Source of the DNA: Todiramphus chloris collaris
Lineage: Eukaryota; Chordata; Aves; Coraciiformes; Alcedinidae
Assembly: GCA_025345505.1 (NCBI GenBank)
Contig: JANVCC010000021.1
Span: 26,019,908-26,083,907, forward strand
Length of the DNA: 64,000 nt
Reading direction: 5' to 3'
The notes under the pieces are model-generated. The model was not told the origin of the DNA, did no database searches, and saw nothing but the letters and a program-made list of their open reading frames with translations. Position numbers and translations under genes: made by a program. Position 1 is the first letter of the stretch; each line of letters starts with the position of its first letter. Shown piece after piece: positions 42,401 through 57,400 of this stretch.

Positions 42401-45400
42401 GTCCACTTAAATGTTACCTGCAACAGCAGTTACTATTGAAAGTGTAGGATTTTTTTATTTTTTTACCAATATTATTTTCCCCACTTTTTTAATAAAAGGA
42501 TTAAGGAGAAATCACAGTTCATCGCCCCAGCCCCCTCCCAAGCCCCCAAAGAACCAGTATATGATAGTAAGCATAAAGGTGCTTTTGCCAAGGCTACGGT
42601 TGAAACAATTCCCAGGACGTATTAAACTACAGAGAACTACAAATTAGTACCTTCCCCAGCCCCTCACCCTCACAGTGACACAAAGACACTTTTTTTCTTC
42701 ATATTTTATTCTGTACACAGAGTATCTGCCTGACTATATGAAGCTTTACAAATAAAAATAAATTAATATTTTGTTATTAGACATACTGCTCTTAAACTGT
42801 TTATACAGGTATTTCAGTCTCTGGTCTCTTTCACAGCCCCTTACATTACAGGCTCAAAAGTCACAATCATCATATTTTCAAGATATATCTATGTTAGGAC
42901 ACTTAAAATTCCAAGTCCAACTGAGAAGCAATGGCTCTTCTGGCACCAATGACTCAAAATCTCATGGCAACTACTAAGGAGTGTATGGTACAAGGCATTA
43001 GTTTCCATCACATGATTTTTACTCTATTCTATCCTCATTTCTTTCTATAAAACAATGATTCACTTTTCCATTTCAGAAAAAGTTAAAAGCAATGTCAGAC
43101 CTCCCGGAACTAAAATATTGTGGAAAACACAGCTAGTTTTATTTTAATAGTTTCTTTAAATAAGTACTGCATCTCCTCCTGTAATTTATTTCCTTAAGCC
43201 TGATACTTTATTTGTGTTATTATTTCCAAAGTAATCAGATGCAATGCCTGAAATTAACTGACAACCTACAAAGAAGATAAACCACAAGAAAATGCTTAGT
43301 ACAGAAGCTTTTATGAGCAGAGTGATGTGGATGTTTTTATTTTTTACGCTTTTCAAAATAAAAACTTTAACTAAGAGTAAGATCTCCCTCCCTACTTACT
43401 ACTTCTCATTTACCTGCAGACAGTAATTTTGTCTGACCCACCTGTTCGCTCACCTGGATGAACAGGCATTTGTGATAAACCAACTGATTGTACAAGAATG
43501 GCAATATAGACAACTTATTAAAATATGCCAGTTTAAAAGAAAAAAATAAAATCAAGGGAAAAGGATATAATAAGGTGTCTTATGTCAGCTGTACCACACA
43601 TACAGATTAGAATTATGTTTTCTAATAAAGTGCATTAAAGTAGCACGCACACAAACACCACTCACTATTTGTTACCTGATTTTATGCACATTTCAAGAGC
43701 TGCTGTTTTCCCATTTCATAGAATATCATTAACAGAAATCAGTATGTTATAAAATTACGGCAACATAATTAACTTCAAAAGCATATTGCACTTTAAAAGA
43801 CCTTCTTTATAAACATACACTATTTTCATGTTATTTATGGAATTTCTTTAGTGTAGCATAAAATTAACGCAGAAGACACTGCCAGAGGAGAAAACTACCT
43901 GAAACGTAACAACTATTCCTTTTATACCTTAATTACCAGCTCATCTTGACAAGGGCTGACTTTTAGGTAAGCTTTTGCTTAAGTTTTAGTAGTGAGGATT
44001 CTGCCTGGGGCACCGCAGATCTTCCTTGGCAACATTCTTAGTAGTAATCATACATTATGAGCACTTAGGATGTGTCCTCCTTTCTAGCCTTCCAAATGAT
44101 AAAATATTGTTGAAGAAGCTTGGCTCCTCCAGTTCTGACCTCAAACGGATCAGTTCATGGGTTCTTTCAAACTGCACTAAAACAAATACAATGCCTAGAG
44201 ACTCCATAATGCTGGGCCTAATATTCTGCTCTAAGTAAAAGCGTGGAGATAACTAAGCAGATCATGGAAGTTCAACCTCTGTGCGCAAGCCAGTCACCGT
44301 CACATTCCTCCATAAAAAGCAACAGTCTTAGCAACAGAGGTTCATCATCTTCACTTCGCAGACGTTTACACTTTGGTCTTCTAGAGTCAGTTTTTCAGAC
44401 TATGCCAAAAGGTCAACTGAAAATAGCCACTTACTGCAGCATCTAGGGCTGGAAGGAAGGGCGTGAAAGACTTATCTCAAGATTGCCTGTGTAGTGCACA
44501 AAAAGTATTCCAACACTTCTGCATTAGATTCATGACATCTTCCATACTGGTGCACAGGTATTTATTCCACAGGAATTTTACTGTAGTGAATACAAGAGGT
44601 GTAACCGACAGTAGGTTAAAAAGAAGACTGCTACCATCTTCATTAAGCTTTCAGGAAGCATCTCACCTCTTTGTGTAATATCTGATATTTCTGTTTGTTA
44701 AAAAATTCAAAGGCCTTTTACACTTGCCCTACTGGTAGTGATTTGTAAATTTATACCAAACCATTCCCTACACATGAGCCCTGAAAGCAGAATTCTCTAT
44801 CTACATAAAAATAATTTCACTTGAACAAATACAGGCTATGTATTAAATGCTTGGTTTTAAAACATGTTTTTGCCATTTTTTCAGCTTTAATAGCCTAAAT
44901 ACAGGTTTATTACTCCGTAAAATAGCAAAATATGAATCTTGGGGTTTTCAAGGGGAAAATAAAACAAAAGGAAATACTGAAATAAAATTTAATTCTGAAC
45001 CTGTTACAAAAATACTTCATGTTGGAGACAACTTTGACCTATGTTTATCCATCTCTATTGTTTCTCAATGACTTCGAACAGTCTCAACAGCTCACACTAT
45101 TGGCTACTACTTTTTTATTTTCAGAAAAAAACATAAAGGTCTTCCAACTTCAATGACTCTATAAAACCTGTATCATTAACCCATAAATGCCAATCAAGTG
45201 CTAAGATTAATTAGCCAAATTATCTTCTACCAATAAGCTATTTCTAACAATATCATGCCTTTTTCTTCAAATTCCTGCTGTAACACCAACCAAGCACAAA
45301 CCTGTGCAGACCAGCGAGCAGGAAGGCAGCTATTTGCAGTTCAGCACCAAACACACTCTCTCCTGAAACACAGTCCCAGCCACAGCAATGACACTTCAGA

Positions 45401-48400
45401 GACCCACAGAATCATAGCATTGCTTTGGTTGGAAGAGACCTTTAAGCTCAAGTTCAGCTGTTAACCTAGCACTGCCAGGTGACCGCTAAAGCATGTCCCT
45501 TAGCACCATATCTACAAGTCTTTCAAATGCCTTCGGGAACGGCGACTCCACCCTGGGCAGCCTATTCCAATGCTTGGCAAACCTTTTGGGGAAGCATTTT
45601 TTCCTAATATCCAACCTAAACCTCCCCTGGCGCAACTTAAGTTCATTTCCTCTTGTCCTATCACTTGTAACTTAGGAGAAGAGATCTACACTCACTTCTC
45701 TACAACCTCCTTTCTGGTAGTTGTAGAGAGCTGTAAGATCTGTCCTCAACCTCCTTTTCTCCAGGCTAAACAACCTCAGTTCCCTCAGACACTCCTCAAA
45801 AGACTTGTGCTCTAGACCCTTCACCAATTTCACTGCCCTTCTTCTGGATATGCTCCAGCACCTCAATGTCCTTCTTGTAGTGAGAGGCCCAAAACCAAAC
45901 ACCGTATTTGAGATGCAGCCTCACCAGTGTCGAGTACAGAGGTACAATCACTTCCCTAGTCCTGCTGGCCATGCTGTTTCTAATACAAGCTAGATGCTGT
46001 TGGCCTTCTTGGCCACTTTGGCACACTGCTGGCTCATATTCAGCTGTTTGTCAATCAACACTCCTGGTCCTTTTCTATTGGGCAGCTTTCCAGCTACTCT
46101 TTCCCCAAGCCTGTAGCATTGCACGGGGTTGTTGTGACCCAGCTGCAGGACCCAGCACTTGGCCTTGTTGGACCTCATACTATTGGCCTTGGCCCATCAA
46201 TCCAGCCTGTCCAGATTCCTCTGTAGAGCCTCATTACCTTCAAACACCTCACCACTCCTGCCCAACCTGGGTGTTGTCTGCAAACTTACTGAGGGTGCTC
46301 TTGATCCCCTTATCCAGATCATTGATAAAGGTACTAAAGAGAACTAACCCCAGTATTGAACCACGGGGAACACCACTTGTGACTGGCCACCACCTAGAAT
46401 CCACTCCATTCAGCACAATTCTTTGTGCCCAAACATCCAGCCAATTTTTTATCTAGTGAAGCATATGCCCATCCAAGCCATAAGCAGAGAGATTCTCCAA
46501 GAGAATGCTATAAGAAACAGTGTCAAAAGCTTTACTGAACTCTGGGTAGACAACATCCATAGCCTTTCCCTTATACACTAATTGGGTCACCTTATCATAG
46601 AAGCACATCCAGTTAGTCCACCAGAACCTGCCTCTCATAGACCCACGCTGATTAGGCCTGATCAATGGTTGTCCTGGACATTTCTTGTGATTGCACTCAA
46701 GATGATCTGCTCCATAACCTTCCCTGGCACCAAGGCCAGACTGACAGGCCTGTAGTTATCGGGGGTTTATTCTACTCTCTGTCCCCATCTTCCAGCTCAA
46801 GGGCTGGGCATGCATAGGACAACTGGTTTTACTACTAAAGACTGAGGCAAAGTAGTCATTCAATACCTCAGCCTTCTCTTCATCTTTGGTCACTATGTTT
46901 GCCCCCATGTCCAACAGAGGTTGGAGATTCTCCTTAGTACTCCTTTTGTTGTTAATGTATTTACAGAAACATTTTTTAAATTTTCTTTTACAGCAGTAGC
47001 CAGATTAAACTCTAGTTGGGCTTTGGCCCTTATAATTTTCTCCCTGCATAGCCTCACAAAATCTTTGTATTCTTCCCGAGTTGCCTGCCCCTTCTTCCCT
47101 AGGCCACAGACTTTCCTTCCTGAATTCCAGACAAAGTTCAGCCAGGACCTGGGTCATCTTATGGCACATCGGGACAGTCTGCTTCTGTGGCTTAAAGAGT
47201 TCCCTCTTGCAGAATGCCTAGCCTTCCTGGACTCCTTTGCCCTTCAGGACTGTCTCCCAAAAGACTCTGTCAAACAGTCTCCTAAACAGGTCAAAGTCTG
47301 CCCTCCTGAAGTCCAAGGTAGCAGCTCTACTGATTGAAAACTCTACCATTTTGTGATCACTATACTCAAGATGGCCTCTAACCTTCACATCACCCATAAA
47401 TCCTTCTCTGTTCACAAACAACATCCTCTAGAGACTGGGGAGCTTTCAGATTAATAAATATTCTACTAAAGTACTAAACAATTAATCTTATAAAGCACTT
47501 CAGTACATTTCAGTAAAACATAAAAATTCATCAACCTTCAGCTACTTTTTGTTTTTAGGTATTTAAAACTAAGTGATCAAATTTGATGAGAATTCCCAAC
47601 TGCACAGATCCACACAATTTTTCCTCCCACCACACCATCACTTGGCAAGCATCAACTACCACATACCCAAATCTAGCAACAACCCTTCATGACAGTGGAG
47701 TGGTTTGGTTTAGTTTGTTTTGTTTGTTGTTTTTTTTTTCCTTGATGCCTCTCTGTCGGAAGTTTCCAACAGCAGTCAGTGTTAAAAGGTCAAAGGTGTA
47801 AAATGTGCACCAAAGCAGGAAAGCAGAACACAAGTCCATTGCTGACACTCCACTGCTGTGTAGAAATACCAAGAGTCTGCTACATAAGGATCAGGTACTA
47901 TGGAAACCCACAGCCTCTGGAGATGAGCTTTCACCAAAAGGAATCCAAAGAGACTTGTACTGAATGTTGCTGAACAATAGATTGCAACAGAATGGTTCTT
48001 TGGCCAAAGTGAGACTCCTCATGTAAAAATACAGTGATCCATAGCAAGTGAAGTGTTTTACATGCACTTAAGTTATAGTTAAATAATTTTAGTCAGTTCT
48101 CTTTAACTAGGGATCTTTGACCTATGGGGTTTTTCAAGTGTTTTTTAAAAGAATATTATAAGTATGTCAGGAAAATATACCAAAAACACACAGCTATGGC
48201 AACCAGGACTTTATGAAGGAAGAAAAATACAATTAAAAAAAAAAAAGTCTGTCTGTAGATGGATATGTATATACACATATATACCAGTTTCTCCATCCCA
48301 ATGGCTACTTCACATACATCTTTCTTGCTCTTTCATTTTTTGTGGATTATAATCCAGATTTAAACAATTTCACATTTAACAGAGCAATGTAACACATCTG

Positions 48401-51400
48401 CATTCATTCCCTATACCTTCTAAGACATTTGTTCCTTCCCATCCCCCACATTAACAGCATAAGTAAAACAATCAGTAAAGGACAGTAACGTACTATGTGC
48501 CAATATGAGAACTTTTCTAAAAAAGTAAGCATTCCAAGACTAACCCTACTAGAAGTGTAATGTTATCTTTAAAATATATCCATTTCTCTTCACTTATTTT
48601 TATGTTTCTTCTTCACTAAAGAATTATTCCTATATAATTCTGAATACTGGAATTTTGGTATGACCCACACAGATATATGCTTTGTATTTATTGGAAAATT
48701 ATAAATCCCGTATAGTTTCCAAGAGTTTTTCCTATTGCACTGTTATAAGAATCCATAAAGAAATTTGCTAACAAAAATCTGATGTCTTTAACAGTAATAA
48801 GGACTATGGCTGGGACCAACATTTTTCCAATATTCAAGCATGAGTATAAAAAAAAAAAGAAGAAGAAAAAAAAAAGGAAAAAAATGATAAAAGTTTAATC
48901 TAAAGCTTGTACATAATGACGTATTGCAACTCTGATCTACTAAATTACTAAAAAGATTATCATGTACTATGTAGCCTGTTCATCAAGTGGCAACTCGAGA
49001 ACAGCTTGAGGAACAAGTTTAAATTCTATAAACAAAGTACAAAATGAGGGTGTCCTCCTTGAATGCTTTCCAGTTAGAAGTGACCCGTTAATAAAACAGA
49101 AGCACATTATTGAAACCAGTGGTCGGTCTAAGGAAGTGTTCCATCTCCAACACAATCATCAGGAGGTACATGGACAGCATGTGAGCTTTAGTCACTTATT
49201 TGCCACCCGTTTTGCTCAGACTTCCCTGCCATTCACAGCTGCTGTACTACGGCTGGTAAAGTGTACAACCCTGCCTACTCCACTTGCATCTGTTACGGAT
49301 TTGATGTGCACATGTTTGTGTTCCCGAATCTGCTAGTACTGTCTGCCTCGGTGATCCTGTGTATGAACAAACTGCATCTGCTCGCTTCTCCTTCTGTAGC
49401 TTCTTTTCCATGATTTAAACCAAACTTCGGTGAGCGCGTTCCAGTTTTAATATCGCACAATTCAGTGAGTAGCAGCTCCACAACTGCTTTATCCACTGCT
49501 TTTGTGACTTTCCAAGCACTGATTGCTTCCAGTTCCCACCATCTTAAGACATCGCTTTTAAGAAGTCTGATTCTGTAGCTCCTCTAGGCTCTTATGGTGT
49601 GAGACCAAAACTGCGCATGGTACCATTCACGAGGGCAGGTCCCAGGTTTCTTACAATGACACTTCATGTTCATTCTCACTATCTTCCCTGCTGATGAACA
49701 GAGTTTCATAAAGATTTGCTGACAGCTGCCACTAATAACAGCTTCAGCAAACATCAGTGACAGTTCCAAGACCTGCAAGTCAAAAGGTCATGTCTTTACT
49801 TACCAGCAGCTTTATAGAATCAGTAAAGTAGATCCTGGTCACTTTAAAGTCACACTGAACATGTAAAACATGCAAATTGTCAAAGCAGAGGGAGTAGGAA
49901 AGCTTGTAAAATTAGGAAAGGGACAGGGCTGTCACCAAGAGCAAACCTGATAACTTTGAAGTTTTAGCTTCCATTTTACCCTACATTTATCTGGGCTGAA
50001 AAAACACCATGTTGATTGAAAAAGCTGAAATGTGTCTCTATATCTATTATGCAAGTTCCACTTAGAGGCCCAAGTACAGCAGAAAGGCTCAAATACACAG
50101 CCTCCTAGCAAAGACAACACAGGAGGATGTTAAAAATGGCAAATTGATGGTTACAAGGGGAGGGATACAGAAAAAGAGCAGTGTCTTCCTGGAGAAACAG
50201 GGGAAACTGAACTGCAGAAGCAGCATACCATTTTAGCTCAAGTCCCTCATTTGTGAGAAGTACAAAAAAAGGACTTGAGCTTGTGTCTCTTCCATCACAG
50301 GTAAGTAAGTGTCCCTGAAAATTCTGCAGGAAAACGCTAAGAAAAACTTCAAAAGTCTCAACTTTATTGACAGAGAGGTTTTATTGCTTGTGTACTTGAA
50401 TACAGCTAATCAAGCACAACAATTTTCCTACTCAACAGTACAGAGTAGCCCCAAATGAAATCTTTACAGAAGAAATCAGAGGATATTATTAATGAGTAAG
50501 AGCGAACACACACTATTCTGATTAGTGGGTCAATTGTGCCTGACTTTTTCAGTGTAACTCACTTTCTTAATAATTGGAAATGGAGTACTCAAAAATTTCA
50601 ACAACTTAAACCCATACACAAAACAGCTGAACAAATTGTGTGTTGTATGAAGAACAGGATCTACTGAAAACATTCTCATTTTGATTTGTGGTCTTCTTTC
50701 TCTTCCATCTGCTATAGGACTCAAAGCTTTAATGAAGTTTAGTAGCAAAGACAAACATAACTCACACCAGCAATGAACATTAAAGGCCCTTTCTTTAAAG
50801 AATGCACATTTATGTCTGAAAAGATAGTACCGGGTTTTTTCAACCCTACTGTTAAAGAGCATCAACAAAACATTTTAGAGTAAGCCTACAAAATATGTGG
50901 CATAAAGGACAATTCTCTGGACCTCTCAGACACATGATGCATGCATCTGGAAGCAGGCACTTTTCAGCAAGTTGTTCATCATAAGGCAGCTAAACAAAAA
51001 CCAAAACAAACAAAAAAAAGCATAAGTCCAGGAAGCTCATCTCTTTGGGAGAGAGCAGAAGATGACCAGATTAGTGCTACCTCTAAACCACAGGGAGTAT
51101 TTAACAACAACAAAAAAAAAAAAACAACAAAAAGGAGACACTGTGGTACACCAGAAAGGAACACAGGCCACGCTGCTCGCTATCAGCTGTGACACAGCAC
51201 TGCAGGGCTTTAGCAGCCTGCTCATTTCTTCAAATTATGCACCTTCATTCTAGAATTCGGAACAGGATTTTAAGGGTAAACAGCTTTTGCAAGACTCTTC
51301 CCTAATCATTTATTCTATGCATTTGATGAAAAGTCAGTTTTGTGACCAGAACTCTGAAATTTCAATTAAGAGCATTAAGGCTTCAGTGCATTCCTTAAAA

Positions 51401-54400
51401 ATACCTTAAGTACTGTTTCCCTTAAATTCCAAAATATGACAGTTAATTCAAAGTACTATGATCAAAACAGGTAACTGGCCTTAGTATCACCCAGGACTCT
51501 TACCTCAATTGTTTCACACTTTACCAAAGGCACTACTCCTCAAAGATGACAAGTGTTAACTACACTGTCTATTACCAAAGCAATGCTTAAACATGAGCTT
51601 GTGCTACTTTCAAAGAAAGCCCCTTATTTTCTGCAATAAGGAGATAACCAACACCGTAAGCATTCTCTTGTCAATAACCTTTCCTCAAGGCTGCTGTACC
51701 ATAACTTTTTCAGATTAATCAGGGAAAAACAAAAACATGTTTAATAATTCAAGCTACATAGACTTCTTTAACAAGGCTATGATTCTGACCTCTCCTACAA
51801 CAATATTCAGTCAACATAGGATTACTGTCAGCAAAAAATACTGTTCAAAGGTAAATGGACAAACTATGTGAATATGTTAAGTTACCACACAACAGTTGGG
51901 AAATAAAAACTTTTTCTTTGATTTTTTTTTTTTAATCAGAAAGCTACTTTTTATAAGAAGGAAGATGACAAATCTCTGACAAGCGCCTTGAACAAGTAAC
52001 TCAAGAAAAAGAAAACTGGGATTACAAACAGAAATAAAGTAATATACAGGTTATTGACCAGATTTTGTTGTGTCTACACCACTCAAAGTTTGGAGAGTTG
52101 TTTTCTAAATCTTCCTGTCCATTCCAGGCACAGCTGGAAGAGGCACAGCCAGGGATGGGGTTGGGAAGTGACTCAATATGTAAGGTTTTGGCCATAGGGA
52201 GATTGAGGAGTAAATTCACTACATAAATTTTAAGCTAAACTTAGCCTAGGATAATGGAAATGATGCTTAAGTGGAATAAACAGTTAAATGTTAAAATGGA
52301 AATATATTTTCCATTTTCACTGTAAACCTCAAGGCCGTAAGGCATCGGCATCCTGACATGTGCTGTGAGCCCCAGCTGTGTAAGTCTGAAATGACTTCAG
52401 CACAGAAGAAGTTAGTCATCTTCCTTAAAAACACAGCTGTCTGAAGGGGCATCCATTTTACCAAAATCAGCTCACTGTGACATTACTTGTCCAGGAAGTG
52501 GGAGACCTAAGCCTAAGGCAGCTCAAACCCACAGTCGTGTCTGTGCAATAGCTCAGTTTCAAGTAGGAAGTACTGTCAGTGCCTCTCCAACCTAAAAAGT
52601 TGTCTTTTTTTTTTTTTTTTTGGTTACTCATAATCTGTTAAGATTAGTTTTCTTCCCCGTTTAAAGATGGCTTGCTTAATGAGGGTGTACTGGTATACAT
52701 CCACTTTTTCATTCCCCTTTTCAAAGTAGCTGACACACCTGAAGTATAGAAAGAGGTTTAAGGCTATCAAACTCAACACAACATTCAAATCCAAGGCTGT
52801 AAACTGAGCACTGAGGTCTCACTAAGTTAGGTGTGATGACATTGCCAGTTGCCACATACTCCATGTTTTGTCAACACTGTCACCGGGAAGAAAGTTCTAA
52901 AATAAGTCTAGAATTAGCCATTTGTCAAAAGTACCTCATTTTCCCCTTCTAGAAGACTGCTACCAATATTTTGTATTAATGTGATTTCTGAGATTACCCT
53001 GATGCGATTCCTACCATATTTTCCAGATATGAACAAGCTGAGAGCGCACTTAGAACTTCTCTTTTGTAAAGCAGCATGAAAAGAACATCTAGGTCGACCG
53101 TATGACAGCTGACTTCCACTAAGAACCCTGCTATCTGAAGGCATTTTATTCCCATTACTGAGCTTCTGCCTTTTTTCAATAGGATTAGAAGACTTACTAG
53201 ATGTGGCATGTATGAAGGCCACAGCCTGAAGCTGTCCTTTTACATTACATGACTTAATGTCACTGCCCAGATCAGGTACATATCCCTTTTGGTTTTGTAC
53301 ACCTTTCAACAACCTAAAAATCCCAGCTTGCCAAGACAGGCTCAGCCAGACCAACAGCTTGCTGCCACCAGAAAGGACAGTCACGTTCCTACCCTCTCCT
53401 CCTGCACTAACTTCATGAAGACTCAATCTTCAATTTTGCCCTACCAAAACCTTTGGAGATAAAGCCAAGTGGAACAACCCAGGTACATTTTTTTCCAGGG
53501 TTTTACAATTCTTTTTTGTTGTTGTTGTTCAGTACAGTAAAAGATGGTGCCTTATAGAACCAAACCAATTTGTGTGCAAACTACCTTATGTCCCTCTGAG
53601 CCTACACCAAAAGGAAACTGCCCACATGACACAACCTGTGCCCACATGAAGAACCAGAAAGCTATTGTAACCACTGTTACTCCTGCTGTACCAGTGAGCC
53701 ATCATTTCTTCCTGTGAATCAGTTGCAGAGTTGGGTGTTATACCAGTGGCCCACAAAAAGCCACTCAAAGACAGTGATGACAACACAGGAAATTAAACCA
53801 CCTTGCTTTAAATTTACAATTAGGAATAGACAGAAAGGATCGTACCTGTCTGGTACCTCACACCTTGACTTTGGAGAAACATACAAAGAGATCAGAGGTT
53901 TATTTCCCTGATCATATAAAACATGAAAGTATTTAGAAACTTAACTAAAACAGAAAAAAAAAAGTTAAAATTTATTACTTTTTAAGCATTAACTGCATCA
54001 ATGTTGTACCTATAAACACACCTCAGCGTTTACATTTATTCTTCACTTGTGGCAGGATTTGTCATAAAAAATAGGGAAAAGTGCCTATAAATATATTAAA
54101 GCTATTCTTTAAGAAAAAAAAATCCACTGTATTTAATAGACAAATTCATCATAAGTAAACAAGTTACAAAAATAAATTCAAAATTTTAAATTTTCATTAT
54201 TGAAGTTAAAAAAAGCGCCAATTAAGATGCAAGAACAGCTCATTGTTTGAAAGTGTCATTTACATCATTTCAGAAGATCCTTACTTGCTGTTCTGAACTA
54301 CTGAAGGTCTATGTTAGGTGTTCCACGTGCAAAAATCCAGTGCACTGAAATTTTTTATCTTCAGTGATATCTGTATCGCTAAAAATATCAGTGCAACTGT

Positions 54401-57400
54401 CACGAGCAAACAACAGTAACACTTACCACTTAATGCATCTTTACTCAATACTTCACAGTATTACAAACATAGTCCCCTAGATCCATTTTTTCATCTTCCA
54501 GTTAAAACATCACCACCAAATCTGTGGAAAACAACCGAATTTCCCTAAGGTAAGCTAGCTCAATCTGTTCAGTAACACCAATTACATAAGAGTTCTCCAG
54601 AGACAGTAAATACTACAGAAAATATCCTAGATATAAAGTAGGTCATATCAAAGGTGTAGAACAAACAATATTTGGGGTTTTACTTGCCAATCACTATTAG
54701 GCTCAGTCCTGTGAAAAGAAAGGAAGGAGGAAAAGATTTTCCTTTGTGCACATTTCCTATATAGTTTGACTTTCATGTGTTTGAGATCTACAAAGACAAC
54801 TTGATTTTGATTAAGGTTTTTGACCAGATAACATTGAGACAGTAAAGAGTCAATGAAAATGGAGTTAAGAAACAGAAAATCAAGGCTTATTGGAGATAAC
54901 TGTACAACTATTCAGAACACATACCATCATGCAGGCAGATACATCGGAGTAAGTGGTTACAGCAGCAATTTTCATCTCTCAACCCTGTTTCTAAAAAGCG
55001 CACACAACCACATCCACGGAAGATTCACACACCTTTTAAAAAATCACAATTTTTTCATCCCTGTGTGGTGCTGTACTATAGCAGGCTGCCATCTCAGTCT
55101 TGCATCACACATCACTTACGAAGCCCACCAAACCCAGGCGCTGCAGTGGCACAACAAGTTCAGTGACATCTGTGGGGACTGCTTCCTTTGGCTCCATCTG
55201 TCCTGGTTTGCTACCACTTAACTATCAAGCTCTGGCTACCCCATAAGTCAAAGACTGATGACGACCTGACCTCAGATTGATAAACCAAAGCTTTAATGAA
55301 GAAAGACTGGGGGGACTGGTGAGCTGATTATAATTTTTAAGTAGTTCAGCATGTCTTGCATCCTTCAGTGGGATTTCTGCGCCTGAATCACTCACGTGCA
55401 CATGAAGCTTCCATTATGACTCGGTTATCTGGAAGATCACATTTCACAGAAGAAAAAAGGCAATCTCGAGTTTTAATACTTAGCTGCTCACCCAGCTTTA
55501 CGCACTGCAGAAAACGGCTGTGTTTCTTTGTTTCAGTATAGATTCACAAAGCACCATTCAAATCACTTTTTCTGCAAACTGGACTAGAAGCAGACATTTC
55601 AGACAAGATAGCAATGCACAAATTAAGGGCAGATGACAAAGAGCTAGAAGGTAAAAAGGATCCGGAGAACAATCACTGAAGACTTTTTTATTATAATTTT
55701 CCTAAAGTTGATGCCTCAGTCCCCTTATCCAACAATAAGCAAAATAGGGAAAGAAAAAGAAAAAACACAATATGGAAGCAACACAACTGAACTGACTGCA
55801 CCTATAATAAACGTAATGTAATAAATGTAAAATTTAAGACATGTTTACCAACAGTATTGCAGAATACAAATGACTAAGGAAAAAAAAACCCAAGCAAAGC
55901 AAGACAACAAAGGTTGGCTAATTTACTTCTGATGTCATATTCCTGCAGGGAACCATGACAAATTCTTACCCATCAATTAAGTTGCCTTTTTGCCCTCTGA
56001 AGAGAGGACAAAAAAGGAGGGGCAGAAAGCAATACAAATCACACATGCCTGCAGCAGATCATTACGTAATGCTGACGTACCGCCTGCTCTGCTCACAACC
56101 CTTACTTTGCAACAATTCCAAGAACAAGCTGTTTAACAATTGCATGGTTTGAATGTTTTTTATCTGCTTTATCAATAAAATGCAGACACACAAGAAATGA
56201 GATGCAGAACAGAGCTTTAGCGGTATTCCTGACAGCAATAATAAAAAAAACCCAAAATAAAACAAACAAGAGATGCTGAGGGTTACCTTTATGATCAGAC
56301 ATTTTCTGTTTTATAAGAAGTCATAAAAACTGGCTCATTGTGCCAAAGCTCAAAACTAAATTGCCTGCCATTTTTAAAGTCTTCTAGTTTAACTTGAATA
56401 AACCACAGATAAAGAGAGGTAGCAGTGAGATAGTGACTTGAACTTCACCGAAGTGCTACTGTCACTGCAAGGTACAGAAATGCAAGTCAGTAATTCTTTC
56501 AATAATAATGTTTGCCAGTAGTTTTTTATAATTAGAAGAGAACTTGCCCCAAAAAGAGCGAAACAGATCAGTTAGCAGTAACGGCAGAATGGGTACAACT
56601 GATAGAAAAAGTGTTTGCTATTATTCATGAAGGAAAAAAAAAAGGGGGGGGGGGGACGGACAGGGGGGGACAGCATACATGCAGTGAGCAGAGCAGAACT
56701 GATCAGATTTCATAAATTTCACATTAAGGAGTGGGACATTCACAAAACTTAAGGCGATATTAACCACGTTAAATCATATTTTTCCCTTAAAAATTAGGGC
56801 ATGACAAATCTACAATAATCTATTGCTTCCTACTTATCACAGCCATTATGTAAGCAAATACATCACAACACTTAGGATCACGTGCTTGAATAATCAGGTG
56901 CTAATAGAGGATATCTGCAATTGCCCTGTTCGTTCCATTCTCTGCTCCAACACAGTAAGTAAATAACATTACAAAAATCTCGATGTCTAGCAGTCAGATG
57001 TAACAGCGAGAAGGTAAACAACATGTTCTTTCCTATGGGGCAGTAATCAGTAAAGTCGTATTTTAATCTCTGGAGTACATCAAGGATTAAGATAACACTT
57101 TCATTGTGACTTAATTCAATGGAACTTAACGTGCTGTAATTGCAAAGGCTTCAGAGAACGCTTCTGTAACAAAATTCAGTGACACAGACGGACCTCAAAG
57201 TTTAATATACACAGGGAACTGAACAGGCCAACTCCCGCTGTCAAATATTAAGATTATCCCTTTTAGAAGACCACATATAGCCAAAGCTGGGCACCAGCAC
57301 CATTGCTGGAAGTTCTTAATCAAATGTAACATAAAAATATTAGAGAAGCAAATTAATTGTTCATTCCATCTTACCGTTCTTTTTTTTTAGTACTCCTTTA

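Noticed and set aside
54853..55221. 122-codon plus-strand frame with many His and Cys
   Set aside because: The spacing of Cys and His does not fit a zinc finger, and there is no splice or repeat support; a chance frame antisense in intron 1.
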